A stretch of 64,000 bases of DNA from Monoglobus pectinilyticus. Lineage in GTDB: Bacteria > Bacillota > Clostridia > Monoglobales > Monoglobaceae. A program made the translations under genes and the position numbers. Location of the stretch: assembly GCF_002874775.1 (NCBI RefSeq), contig NZ_CP020991.1:602918-666917 (forward strand). Reading direction: 5' to 3'. This document shows positions 25,252 to 32,411 of this stretch, in pieces; position 1 is the stretch's first letter, and every line of letters begins with the position of its first letter. The notes under the pieces are model-generated. The model made no database searches. It worked only from the letters and a program-made list of their open reading frames with translations, and had not been told where the DNA came from.

Positions 25252-26058
25252 ATGAAAGTTGCAACAAGCATACAGGAACGCCTTTGGGAACTCCGCAAAG
25301 ACAAAGGCTTAAATCTGGAAGAACTATCAAAGCTGACGGGCATTTCTAAATCAGCCCTTGGCAGTTATGAAAAAGAGGATTATAAGGAAATCAATCATGG
25401 CAACCTTATCACGCTGGCAGACTTCTATGGGGTTTCCGTCGATTATCTGCTGTGCCGGACAGAGAACAGGGAGCAGATCAACACGCCACTGACGGAGCTG
25501 CATTTGAACGATGAGATGGTGGCACTGCTGAAAAGCGGTCGGATTAACAACCGTCTGCTCTGCGAACTTGCCACCCATAAGGACTTTATCAAGTTTCTTG
25601 CGGACATTGAGATTTATGTGGACGGGATTGCCACCATGCAAATCCAAAATCTCAACTCCCTTGTTGATACCGTCCGGCATGAAATTATTGAACGGTATCG
25701 CCCCGGCGAAGATGACCCGCATTTGAAGGTGCTGCAAGCCGCACATATCAGTGATGATGAGTATTTCAGTCACATGGTTCTGGATGACCTCAACCTGATT
25801 ATCCGGGATATTCGGGAATTCCACAAAAAGGACAGCGAGAGTGCGCCCCAAACTACCGTTGCCGATGAACTGAAAGAAAATCTGGAAGCGGTCGAAAATT
25901 TCAAGGGCAGTCGAGATGAAAAACTGGTTATCCTTTACTGCAAGCAGCTTGGTATCAACTATAAAAACCTGTCAGAAGAAGAATTTCGCTGGTTCATTCG
26001 TATTCTCAAAAAATCAAAGAAAATGGGAACGCCTATCAGCCAGAGGAAAAAACGGTAA
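25252..26058 (+). CDS. XRE-family regulator of module A
   Basis: A 268-residue regulator with an N-terminal helix-turn-helix (about 5-68, LRKDKGLNLEELSKLTGISK and SYEKEDYKEINHGNL). A long helical C-terminal half (about 80-268) lacks a peptidase or ligand motif I recognise. The ATG at 25252 is chosen for the GGAAAGGAG site; the frame is open further upstream only by chance. It is the only plus-strand gene in module A and is divergent from the Rep-like operon, so it is a good candidate for the element's master repressor. Confidence 0.87.
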   Translation: MKVATSIQERLWELRKDKGLNLEELSKLTGISKSALGSYEKEDYKEINHGNLITLADFYGVSVDYLLCRTENREQINTPLTELHLNDEMVALLKSGRINNRLLCELATHKDFIKFLADIEIYVDGIATMQIQNLNSLVDTVRHEIIERYRPGEDDPHLKVLQAAHISDDEYFSHMVLDDLNLIIRDIREFHKKDSESAPQTTVADELKENLEAVENFKGSRDEKLVILYCKQLGINYKNLSEEEFRWFIRILKKSKKMGTPISQRKKR

Positions 26059-26062
26059 AGGA

Positions 26063-26107
26063 AAACCGCTGTTGCATGGTTTGTTGGATTCCATGTAGCA
26101 GCGGTTT
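26063..26107. terminator. bidirectional terminator
   Basis: AAACCGCTG at 26063-26071 pairs with CAGCGGTTT at 26099-26107, with a further GCATGG/CCATG arm inside. It lies between convergent genes (xre on plus, DUF1835 protein on minus). Confidence 0.75.
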
Positions 26108-26119
26108 GTGCTGTGGTTA

Positions 26120-27082
26120 TTATTTCATTCGTTTTCTTAATATTCGGCGATAATTTGTTTCTCCCTTTGGTGCGTCCTGTATAATTTCCAACACACCATC
26201 TTCAAGCATTTTATCAATGCGATTGGAAATCCATACATCACTAATTCCAAGTTGATATTTTCCTAAAACATTACCTATGACAATAGCCATTTTGAATTGC
26301 TCTGGCTGTTCCGCAATTTCACGAAGAATGAAACTATCATATATATCTTCTGAAACGCTTTGCAATTTACCATTTAACATTGCACGCAAAGGTGCATTTT
26401 CATTTTGAAGTTGATTCCATTTCATAGTACAAGCTGAAAGAAATACAGGATTAGCTTTCTCTTGTAGAGTTATATAGTTTCCCCATTCGCCAGGAGAGAC
26501 CTCGCCCCATGCTATTTTGGATGTCATAGTATTTTCTTTTCCATATTCCCATGTAGGTAACTTAACCAAATAAATTGTTGTCTGGCAGTTTAATGGTTGA
26601 AGTTGTTTCATAAGCCAATACATACCACAAAGCTCATCTGGATTATAGCTATACCAAATGCGAATTTCTTCCCCAGCTACATATCGTTCAATCACTGAGG
26701 TCAATGTAGTTTTAATTTTCTGTATTTTTTCTTCAACCTGATAATCTAAATCCTCTACAAAGCAGACAGACAGCATTTTCTTGAAAATATTTTTCCGCTG
26801 TTCGCCAATTCCATTATCAGAAATATCTCCCACACTAAGAGCCATATCAAAACAATAAACATCACTGCTCTTGCCTCCCAATGGAATAGCATTCTCCCAA
26901 GCAATGCGTTCTTGTTCCTGTGCTTGAAGCTGTGCCTTTTTCATTTCATCTGAAGATGGAACACTCCCGTCTTCGTGCCTCATAAATATTGAAACAGCAC
27001 TTCCTCTATACTTTCCCTTGCCGTAAGTTTGGGCAATTTTCAAACTTCCACAGGCACTTTCACCAAATACAATTTCAATCAT
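26120..27082 (-). CDS. DUF1835/DUF3658 domain protein
   Basis: A 320-residue cargo protein. The N-terminal part (MIEIVFGESACGSLKIAQ, and DVYCFDMALSVGDIS) matches DUF1835, and the C-terminal part (ISDVWISNRIDKMLEDGVLE, RRILRKRM) matches DUF3658. DUF1835 proteins are conserved in Firmicutes but have no established activity. The gene is clearly more AT-rich than the mob and recombinase genes around it and starts with a GGAGG-type site, so it was probably acquired separately. It is unrelated to transfer as far as can be seen. Confidence 0.8.
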   Translation of the reverse strand: MIEIVFGESACGSLKIAQTYGKGKYRGSAVSIFMRHEDGSVPSSDEMKKAQLQAQEQERIAWENAIPLGGKSSDVYCFDMALSVGDISDNGIGEQRKNIFKKMLSVCFVEDLDYQVEEKIQKIKTTLTSVIERYVAGEEIRIWYSYNPDELCGMYWLMKQLQPLNCQTTIYLVKLPTWEYGKENTMTSKIAWGEVSPGEWGNYITLQEKANPVFLSACTMKWNQLQNENAPLRAMLNGKLQSVSEDIYDSFILREIAEQPEQFKMAIVIGNVLGKYQLGISDVWISNRIDKMLEDGVLEIIQDAPKGETNYRRILRKRMK

Positions 27083-27111
27083 CTTATATACCTCCGATTT
27101 AATTGCTCCCG

Positions 27112-27489
27112 TTATGAATAAATCATCTCATACAAAACAATTTCTTCTGCCCTGTTGTGAATGTTATTGCAACGCTGCACCCATTCCATTTGTCGGGTAC
27201 ACTTCAATTCCTCTGTCACGCCCTCGGTAGCTTTCATCTGCTCCATGATAGTGTCTAACCGTTTTTGTGCCTGTTCATTCAGGTCTGCAAGATATGTCAA
27301 CAATTCTCCGGTCAGTATCAATGTATTCAATCTGGCTGGGTGGACTTCTCTTAAATATTCCCGGTGCATTCGTCCGTACTTTCCGATAGGGCGGTGTTCC
27401 TCCGGCAGTTTCAAGCCTGGAATGTAGTAATCTCCGACAAGGATATAATCAATTCCGTTTTCCGTTATTCTTGGTTTCAATTCGCTCAT
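27112..27489 (-). CDS. tnpV: TnpV family transposon protein
   Basis: A 125-residue protein of the TnpV family first named on the clostridial transposon Tn4451 (GDYYIPGLKLPEEHRPIGKY, then a helical C-terminus, LAHLNEQAQ-like here as LADLNEQAQKRLDTI). Its role in transposition is not established. It lies in front of the second serine recombinase, as in related elements, and overlaps the small HTH gene by 41 bp. Confidence 0.85.
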   Translation of the reverse strand: MSELKPRITENGIDYILVGDYYIPGLKLPEEHRPIGKYGRMHREYLREVHPARLNTLILTGELLTYLADLNEQAQKRLDTIMEQMKATEGVTEELKCTRQMEWVQRCNNIHNRAEEIVLYEMIYS

Positions 27490-27721
27490 GTTCCTTACCT
27501 CCTGTGGAAGCAGGCTCGTCTGGTACTAACTCAATCACATCAGTAATCTCACAATTCAGAGTTTCACAGATACGGGCTAATGTATCCATGCTGATGTGCT
27601 TTCCCTCTTTGCTCATGTTGGCAATCATATTTGTTGTCATACCAGCAGCAAGCCTTAAATCCTCTTTTCTCATATCACGCTCTAACAGTGTGTGCCAGAG
27701 TGGTTTATAGCTGATGTGCAT
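27449..27721 (-). CDS. small Cro/CI-type regulator
   Basis: A 90-residue protein that begins MHISYKPLWHTLLERDMRK, with a helix-turn-helix at about 14-68 (KEDLRLAAGMTTNMIANMSK, then SMDTLARICETLNCEITDV). The ATG at 27721 gives the canonical start of this short family. It overlaps tnpV and probably forms a two-gene operon with it. It likely regulates the element's excision or transposition genes; this is inferred from position. Confidence 0.8.
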   Translation of the reverse strand: MHISYKPLWHTLLERDMRKEDLRLAAGMTTNMIANMSKEGKHISMDTLARICETLNCEITDVIELVPDEPASTGGKEHERIETKNNGKRN

Positions 27722-27835
27722 ATTGTTTTCCTGCCTTTCTATCCATACCACCGGGGCGGTTGCCCCGGCAGGAACTTTTCTCTTATTATAACACCAATCT
27801 TGTGAAATCACAATTTATTCTTGTAGCCTGCCGCT

Positions 27836-27853
27836 GATACCGTCTGGATTGTG
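27836..27853 (+). repeat. 18-bp inverted copy of the sequence ahead of recombinase A
   Basis: GATACCGTCTGGATTGTG on the plus strand is an exact reverse-complement match to 18875-18892, the end of the small ORF ahead of recombinase A. It lies in the gap between modules A and B and may be a remnant of a similar gene or an end of module A. Confidence 0.6.
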
Positions 27854-27961
27854 CATTCCCTTTCTTTTTGTTCCCTTTAATTAGCCATGAACTGCTTCAT
27901 GCCCTGGCTCTTTGCTTATGTGTGATAAAGAAGCAATAGAAGTGCAAAAAATTTTGCCGTT

Positions 27962-27994
27962 CCTATCCGACACTTGGCCATTGTGTCGGATAGG
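27962..27994 (-). terminator. strong hairpin after recombinase B
   Basis: A perfect 12-bp stem CCTATCCGACAC/GTGTCGGATAGG with a 9-nt loop lies 8 bp beyond the recombinase B stop. A run of A on the plus strand (T on the minus) follows, fitting a terminator. An attachment-site arm is an alternative. Confidence 0.65.
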
Positions 27995-28002
27995 TCGGGC
28001 GG

Positions 28003-29619
28003 TTATTCGGGCAAGTCAATCTTGCCGACAAAGCTGTAATAAATCTCAATGTCCTGCCTGCGGGTGCCGTTCTCATCATAGCTGCACTCATGCACCACAA
28101 TTTTCTCGATCATTTCCCGCAAGAGAGTGGGGGTCAGTTCTTCAAAGGCAAGGTGCTTGCGGACAATGCCCATAAATTTCTCGGCGTTGACGGTAGCTGC
28201 CTGTGACTTGTCCAGTTCGGCTTGCAGGGCGGCGGCTCTCTTTTTCAGCTCCGCTTGCTCGGCTTCGTAGTCAGCCGACAGTTCCATGAAACGCTCATCG
28301 CTGATTTTGCCGTTTACATTGTCCTCATACAGCCGCTTGATAATGCGGCTGATTTCAGAAATGCGTTCCTGCGCCTGTTCAAGCTGCTTGATGGCTGCGG
28401 CGGTCTTTCGCTTGCCGCCGATCTCGTTCTGCTGGACAAGTAGTTTCACAAACCGGCTCTCATGCTTGGCTGCGTATTCGGTCACTTGCCGGAGATTTGC
28501 CAGGACACCAGCGGTCAACAGATCGGTGCGGATAAAGTGCGCCGTACAGTTGCGGGTGCGCTTCTTGTAGCTGCCGCAGATGTAGCAGTCCTGTTTGCGG
28601 TCTTTGTTCTGATACCGCTGCTGATACAGCACATGGCCGCAGTCGGCGCAGAACAAAATCCCGGAGAACAGCCCCACTTCATCGTAGCGGTTCGGGCGTT
28701 TGCGCTGTTTGCGTAACTCCTGCACCCGTTCCCATGTTTCCTTGTCGATGATCGGCTCATGGTGGTTCTCGAAAATGGCCTGCTTCTCGACGGGGTTCTC
28801 TATGCTGTGCTTGACCTTATAAGAAGGCTTTTCCGTTTTGAAGTTCACCAGACATCCGGTGTACTCTCGGTTTTCGAGGATATGAACGACGGTGTTGGTC
28901 GCCCATTTGCACTCATAGCCTGGGTGATAACGGCGGGTGCTGCCTGTCCGCTGATATTCCAGCGTCCCCGGCGTGGGGATTTGCTGCTCCGTCAGCATAC
29001 GGGCAATCTTGGTCGGGCCGTTCCCGGCAAGGCAAAGCTGGTAAATCTGCTGCACCACCGGGGCGGCTTCCTCGTCTATAATAAAATTCTCGTCCTCGTC
29101 CATCACATAGCCGTAAACCGGCTTGCTGGTAACAGGCTTGCCGCTCATGCCTTTTGACTTTTTCACTGCCTTGATTTTCTTGCTCGTATCTCTCACCAGC
29201 CATTCATTGAACAGATTTCGCAGCGGGGTAAAATCGTTGTCCATGCCCTCGCTGGCACTGTCCACATTATCGTTGACAGCGATAAAACGCACACCCTTTT
29301 GAGGGAACAGCATTTCCGTGTAAAACCCTACCTGCAAGTAGTTTCGCCCTAACCGGCTCATGTCCTTGACGATGACCGTACCCACTTTCCCGGCTTCAAT
29401 GTCCGCAAGCATGGCTTGAAATCCGGGCCGCTGGAAGTTCGCGCCGGAAAAACCGTCGTCGGTGTACCAGCGCAGATTGGTAAAGCCGTTCTGTTTTGCG
29501 TAGGTTTCGAGTATCCTTTTTTGGTTCGATATGGAATTACTCTCGCCTTGCAATTCATCCTCGTGGGACAATCTCGGATAAAGGGCGGTAATGAGGTTTT
29601 GGGTGGCTTGTCTTAACAT
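28003..29619 (-). CDS. large serine recombinase of module B (TnpX-like)
   Basis: A 538-residue serine recombinase. The resolvase domain (about 10-150) has the catalytic Ser18 in YPRLSHEDE and the helix DMSRLGRNY. A recombinase domain follows (about 165-290), then a zinc ribbon (CADCGHVLYQ ... CYICGSY ... CTAHFI), a coiled coil (about 395-465) and a C-terminal domain. It shares the domain plan of recombinase A but differs throughout, so it is not a recent duplicate. With tnpV and tnpW nearby it resembles the Tn4451-type transposition system. It should integrate and excise module B through circular intermediates. Confidence 0.93.
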   Translation of the reverse strand: MLRQATQNLITALYPRLSHEDELQGESNSISNQKRILETYAKQNGFTNLRWYTDDGFSGANFQRPGFQAMLADIEAGKVGTVIVKDMSRLGRNYLQVGFYTEMLFPQKGVRFIAVNDNVDSASEGMDNDFTPLRNLFNEWLVRDTSKKIKAVKKSKGMSGKPVTSKPVYGYVMDEDENFIIDEEAAPVVQQIYQLCLAGNGPTKIARMLTEQQIPTPGTLEYQRTGSTRRYHPGYECKWATNTVVHILENREYTGCLVNFKTEKPSYKVKHSIENPVEKQAIFENHHEPIIDKETWERVQELRKQRKRPNRYDEVGLFSGILFCADCGHVLYQQRYQNKDRKQDCYICGSYKKRTRNCTAHFIRTDLLTAGVLANLRQVTEYAAKHESRFVKLLVQQNEIGGKRKTAAAIKQLEQAQERISEISRIIKRLYEDNVNGKISDERFMELSADYEAEQAELKKRAAALQAELDKSQAATVNAEKFMGIVRKHLAFEELTPTLLREMIEKIVVHECSYDENGTRRQDIEIYYSFVGKIDLPE

Positions 29620-29641
29620 AAAATCCTCCGTTTCCGACAGC

Positions 29642-29690
29642 CAGCCCCACTATTCCGTGGTTTCATTGTACCACGGAACGGCGGGGGCTG
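29642..29690. other. nested hairpin upstream of recombinase B
   Basis: TTCCGTGGT (29653-29661) pairs with ACCACGGAA (29670-29678), and an outer CAGCCCC pairs with GGGGCTG (29684-29690). It lies directly ahead of the recombinase start. It may regulate recombinase translation or be a recombination site arm. Confidence 0.5.
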
Positions 29691-29844
29691 TACAGCGGCA
29701 AAAGCGTTAAATTTGCTTCTTTACAGCTTTTCAATTTTCCGATTTTTATGGTATGGGTTGTCGTCCCATATTTGCAGTAGAAAAGTTCATAACTCCGTGG
29801 TATACTCTGATTTAACAAAAAAATCAGAAGTTAAAGGAGAAAAC

Positions 29845-30045
29845 ATGAAGTATACAATAGATGAATTAACCGCGGCCAAAAGGCAAATTGATTCAACTCT
29901 GCACAAGCTAAGAGAAACAGTAAAAACATTTGAATCAAAGGATAATTCCGAGCGTTATAAATCACAAATCACATTGGCAAAGAGAAGAATAAAAGCCTTT
30001 GAAATTGCAAATTATTTTATAGAGAATGAGATTAAGAATTGCTAA
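29845..30045 (+). CDS. small helical protein of module B
   Basis: A 66-residue protein (MKYTIDELTAAKRQIDSTLH...) predicted to be two helices of coiled-coil character. A good ribosome site (AAAGGAGAA) precedes the ATG, and a promoter-like region lies upstream. It is plus-strand and AT-rich among GC-rich minus-strand genes, and ends before a hairpin at 30067-30094. I do not recognise the family. Confidence 0.65.
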   Translation: MKYTIDELTAAKRQIDSTLHKLRETVKTFESKDNSERYKSQITLAKRRIKAFEIANYFIENEIKNC

Positions 30046-30066
30046 AGCACTTCCGATTTTCGTTCC

Positions 30067-30098
30067 AGCGGTCATGCTCCCTGGCATGGCCGCTTTTC
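30067..30098 (+). terminator. terminator of the small helical protein gene
   Basis: AGCGGTCATG and CATGGCCGCT form a stem followed by TTTT on the plus strand, 20 bp after the stop codon at 30045. Confidence 0.7.
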
Positions 30099-30109
30099 CA
30101 TGCCCCGGT

Positions 30110-30304
30110 TCACGCCGGATAAGTCGGCTCCTGTGTAGCAGCGGCTTCCGCTTCCAGTACCCGCGCCATTTTGTCGGCGGCTGTGGTTGTGGTGTCTTTC
30201 TTGAAATAGCCGGACACGACAAGGACGGAATTGCCCATGCGGATTTCCGTCACACAGTCAGGGCGGCGGGTGGTGCGGGTGTCGTGCTGCTTGTTATCTG
30301 CCAT
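30110..30304 (-). CDS. tnpW: TnpW family protein
   Basis: A 64-residue protein that starts MADNKQHDTRTTRRPDCVTE and continues IRMGNSVLVVSGYFKKDTTT, the conserved core of transposon-encoded TnpW proteins known from Tn4451-type elements. The ATG at 30304 is chosen for this canonical N-terminus and an AAAGGAG site. It is the last gene of the minus-strand replication/mobilization operon. Its molecular role is unknown. Confidence 0.82.
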   Translation of the reverse strand: MADNKQHDTRTTRRPDCVTEIRMGNSVLVVSGYFKKDTTTTAADKMARVLEAEAAATQEPTYPA

Positions 30305-30318
30305 AGGCAATACTCCTT

Positions 30319-31161
30319 TCAGTCGGTAATCAGTTTCTTCATGCTCTCCATTTTCCGCTTGGCGGTTTCCTGCCGGAAGTTGTCGCCGGTAAAGCGTACC
30401 GGGACGCACATGGAAAGCAGGCGGTCATAAATCCGGGAATGGGCGGTGTCCTCCGGGTTGTGCAGGTCGTCCAGCGTAAGGTTGGTCGTGACGATCAGCG
30501 GCTTGCCGCTGCGGTAACGGCTGTCAATCACATTGAACACCTGTTCCAGCCCGTATTCCGTCCCGCGTTCCATGCCGAAGTCGTCAAGGATCAGCAGCGG
30601 ATAACGACAAAGGCGGGAAATGTACTCGTTGCGCCCCTCAAAGCTGGCGGCAAGGTCATTGAGGATAAGAGCAAAGTTCGTCATGCGGACGGGGATTTCT
30701 TTCTCCATGAGGGCGTTTGCGATACAGCCTGCAAGGTAGCTTTTGCCGGTGCCTACGCCGCCCCAGAACAGGCAGCCGATATTGTCTGTCCGCATATCTT
30801 CCCAATGCTCCACATACCGGCGGGCAAGCCCGGTCTGCGGGTTCCTGCCGTTGTCGTTCTCGAAAGTCCAGTCCCGCATGGTGGGGTCGGTAAAGCCCCG
30901 GCGTTTCAGTTCTTCCACGGTGTCAAGGTGTCTGCGCCGCTTTTCGGCGGCTTCCCGTTCCTCGCGGGCGGTTCTCTGGCAGTCGCACTCTGCCGGGTGG
31001 CGGTCGCGCCCGAAGATAGCGGCCTTATCCGGCGCAAAATAGGCTTCTTTCGGCTTGCGGCACTTGCCGCAGTACAGTAAACCGTCCTCGCCGGTGTAGT
31101 CCTCCGGCTCCGGGATGGTGGTCGTCATATTCTCCAAAACCGCGTTGATTTCATTCTTCAT
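30319..31161 (-). CDS. DnaC/IstB-like ATP-binding protein
   Basis: A 280-residue AAA+ ATPase of the DnaC/IstB type, which loads helicases or assists replication. A zinc-binding N-terminus (CGKC at 31-34, CDC at 59-61) precedes Walker A GGVGTGKS (134-141) and Walker B LLILDDFGME, followed by a sensor region (PLIVTTNLTLDDL). The ATG at 31161 has GGAGGGCGAG upstream. It overlaps the RepA-type gene by 4 bp, so the two form a replication unit. Confidence 0.9.
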   Translation of the reverse strand: MKNEINAVLENMTTTIPEPEDYTGEDGLLYCGKCRKPKEAYFAPDKAAIFGRDRHPAECDCQRTAREEREAAEKRRRHLDTVEELKRRGFTDPTMRDWTFENDNGRNPQTGLARRYVEHWEDMRTDNIGCLFWGGVGTGKSYLAGCIANALMEKEIPVRMTNFALILNDLAASFEGRNEYISRLCRYPLLILDDFGMERGTEYGLEQVFNVIDSRYRSGKPLIVTTNLTLDDLHNPEDTAHSRIYDRLLSMCVPVRFTGDNFRQETAKRKMESMKKLITD

Positions 31162-31952
31162 AAACTCTCGCCCTCCTTGCATGAGTAGTCTGGTATGCCC
31201 TTTTTAGGGGCTTCCTTTTTGTCGTTCCCCGCCCATATCCGCAGGGCGGCGGCATAGTTCTGGTAGCTTTTCCCGTTGGCGGCAAGGTAGCGGCTCATTT
31301 CCTCGATGAACCGTTCCAGCCTGTCAGGGTACTCTGCCTGCAACTCGTCGTATTCGGTCTGTGACAGAAAAATATTTCCATATCGGCCATAGGGCGCGGA
31401 CGGCCCCCCACTCACTCCCTTTGTTTGGCTCTCTGTAAGGTTGTTTATAGTAGTTTGGTTAGGGGACGGTTTTCCGACCATCATAAGGTCGGTTTTCTGA
31501 CCATCAGTAGGACGGTTTTCCGGCTCTATGAGGGGCGGACTTCCGGCCATCAGTTGGTCTGAAAACTGTACCTGTGGCACTGGCGGTACTTTGACATAAA
31601 GCCGGTTCGGTGCGGAGAAGCCGCCCCGTTCCCGTTCCAACAGCCCCGCCGTGTCCAGTTCATTAAGCGCCCCCTTGATGGTGGTGCTGCCTTTATCCAG
31701 TATTTCTGCTATCTCCGCGATGGGATAGATAATATAAATCCTGCCCTCGTCGTCCAGCCACTTGTTTTTCTGGGAGAGGGTGGAACGGTCTAACAGCAGC
31801 GAATACAGCAGCTTGGCGGTCTGTGAAATCTCCATTTTCAGCAGGAAACGGGGATACGGCAGATAGGCGGGCAGCCGCGTGTCTGCCCTGATATAATCAG
31901 CGATAGGATCACCTCCCTGTGTTCGGGTTGATTTTGGCGTATTGTCACGCAT
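31158..31952 (-). CDS. replication initiator protein A-type (RepA_N) protein
   Basis: A 264-residue protein whose N-terminal domain (about 20-120; RLPAYLPYPRFLLKMEISQTAK, LLDRSTLSQKN) is a RepA_N-type winged helix seen in replication initiators of Firmicutes plasmids and ICEs. The variable middle (Pro/Ser/Thr-rich) leads to a C-terminal helical domain (LSQTEYDELQAEYPDRLERFIE). I chose the ATG at 31952. With the DnaC-like ATPase it suggests that module B can replicate as a circle after excision. Confidence 0.82.
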   Translation of the reverse strand: MRDNTPKSTRTQGGDPIADYIRADTRLPAYLPYPRFLLKMEISQTAKLLYSLLLDRSTLSQKNKWLDDEGRIYIIYPIAEIAEILDKGSTTIKGALNELDTAGLLERERGGFSAPNRLYVKVPPVPQVQFSDQLMAGSPPLIEPENRPTDGQKTDLMMVGKPSPNQTTINNLTESQTKGVSGGPSAPYGRYGNIFLSQTEYDELQAEYPDRLERFIEEMSRYLAANGKSYQNYAAALRIWAGNDKKEAPKKGIPDYSCKEGESL

Positions 31953-32024
31953 TAAAACGCCGTTTCCGGGGGAAAAGGATAAATGTATCGCGTACCCTTT
32001 GACACCCACGAAAAAAGCCTTGAT

Positions 32025-32411
32025 TTATGCGGGTTTGAAAGGCTCTAAAGCGTGACATCTCTGCCTTTGTTTCCGCTTTCTCTCGGCGGCTTTGATTTTC
32101 TTCATGCGCCCGGCGCAGTCGGGGCAGTATTTTCCCCGGTTGGATTTGGGGACAAAGGCCGCCCCGCAGACGGCACACCGTTTCCGGCTTCCCCGGCACA
32201 AGAGGGCTGCGGCCAGCTCCCCGTCAAGGGGCAGGACAGCCACACGGAACCAGTGGCACATGAGGGAAAAGGAAATGCTCTGGACGCACACGCAAGGCTC
32301 CCCGTCGTCCAATAGCAGGCAGTTCCCCTCATCGTAGTTACAGCACTCATGTACCAGCCGCCGCGCCCGCCGGTGCTGGCGGTAGTCCATGCGGGGCAGG
32401 TTATCGCTCAT
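32025..32411 (-). CDS. cysteine-rich VLP domain protein
   Basis: A 128-residue protein closely similar in plan to the one at 6070-6438: CCNYDEGNCLLLDDGEPCVC, a middle helix, RCAVCGAAF and KYCPDC zinc-ribbon-like pairs, and a basic C-terminus. The ATG at 32411 gives the canonical MSDNLPRMDYRQHRRARRL start; it overlaps the relaxase stop. The presence of this family in both the helper ICE and the inserted module suggests a shared role in conjugation, but no activity is known. Confidence 0.77.
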   Translation of the reverse strand: MSDNLPRMDYRQHRRARRLVHECCNYDEGNCLLLDDGEPCVCVQSISFSLMCHWFRVAVLPLDGELAAALLCRGSRKRCAVCGAAFVPKSNRGKYCPDCAGRMKKIKAAERKRKQRQRCHALEPFKPA

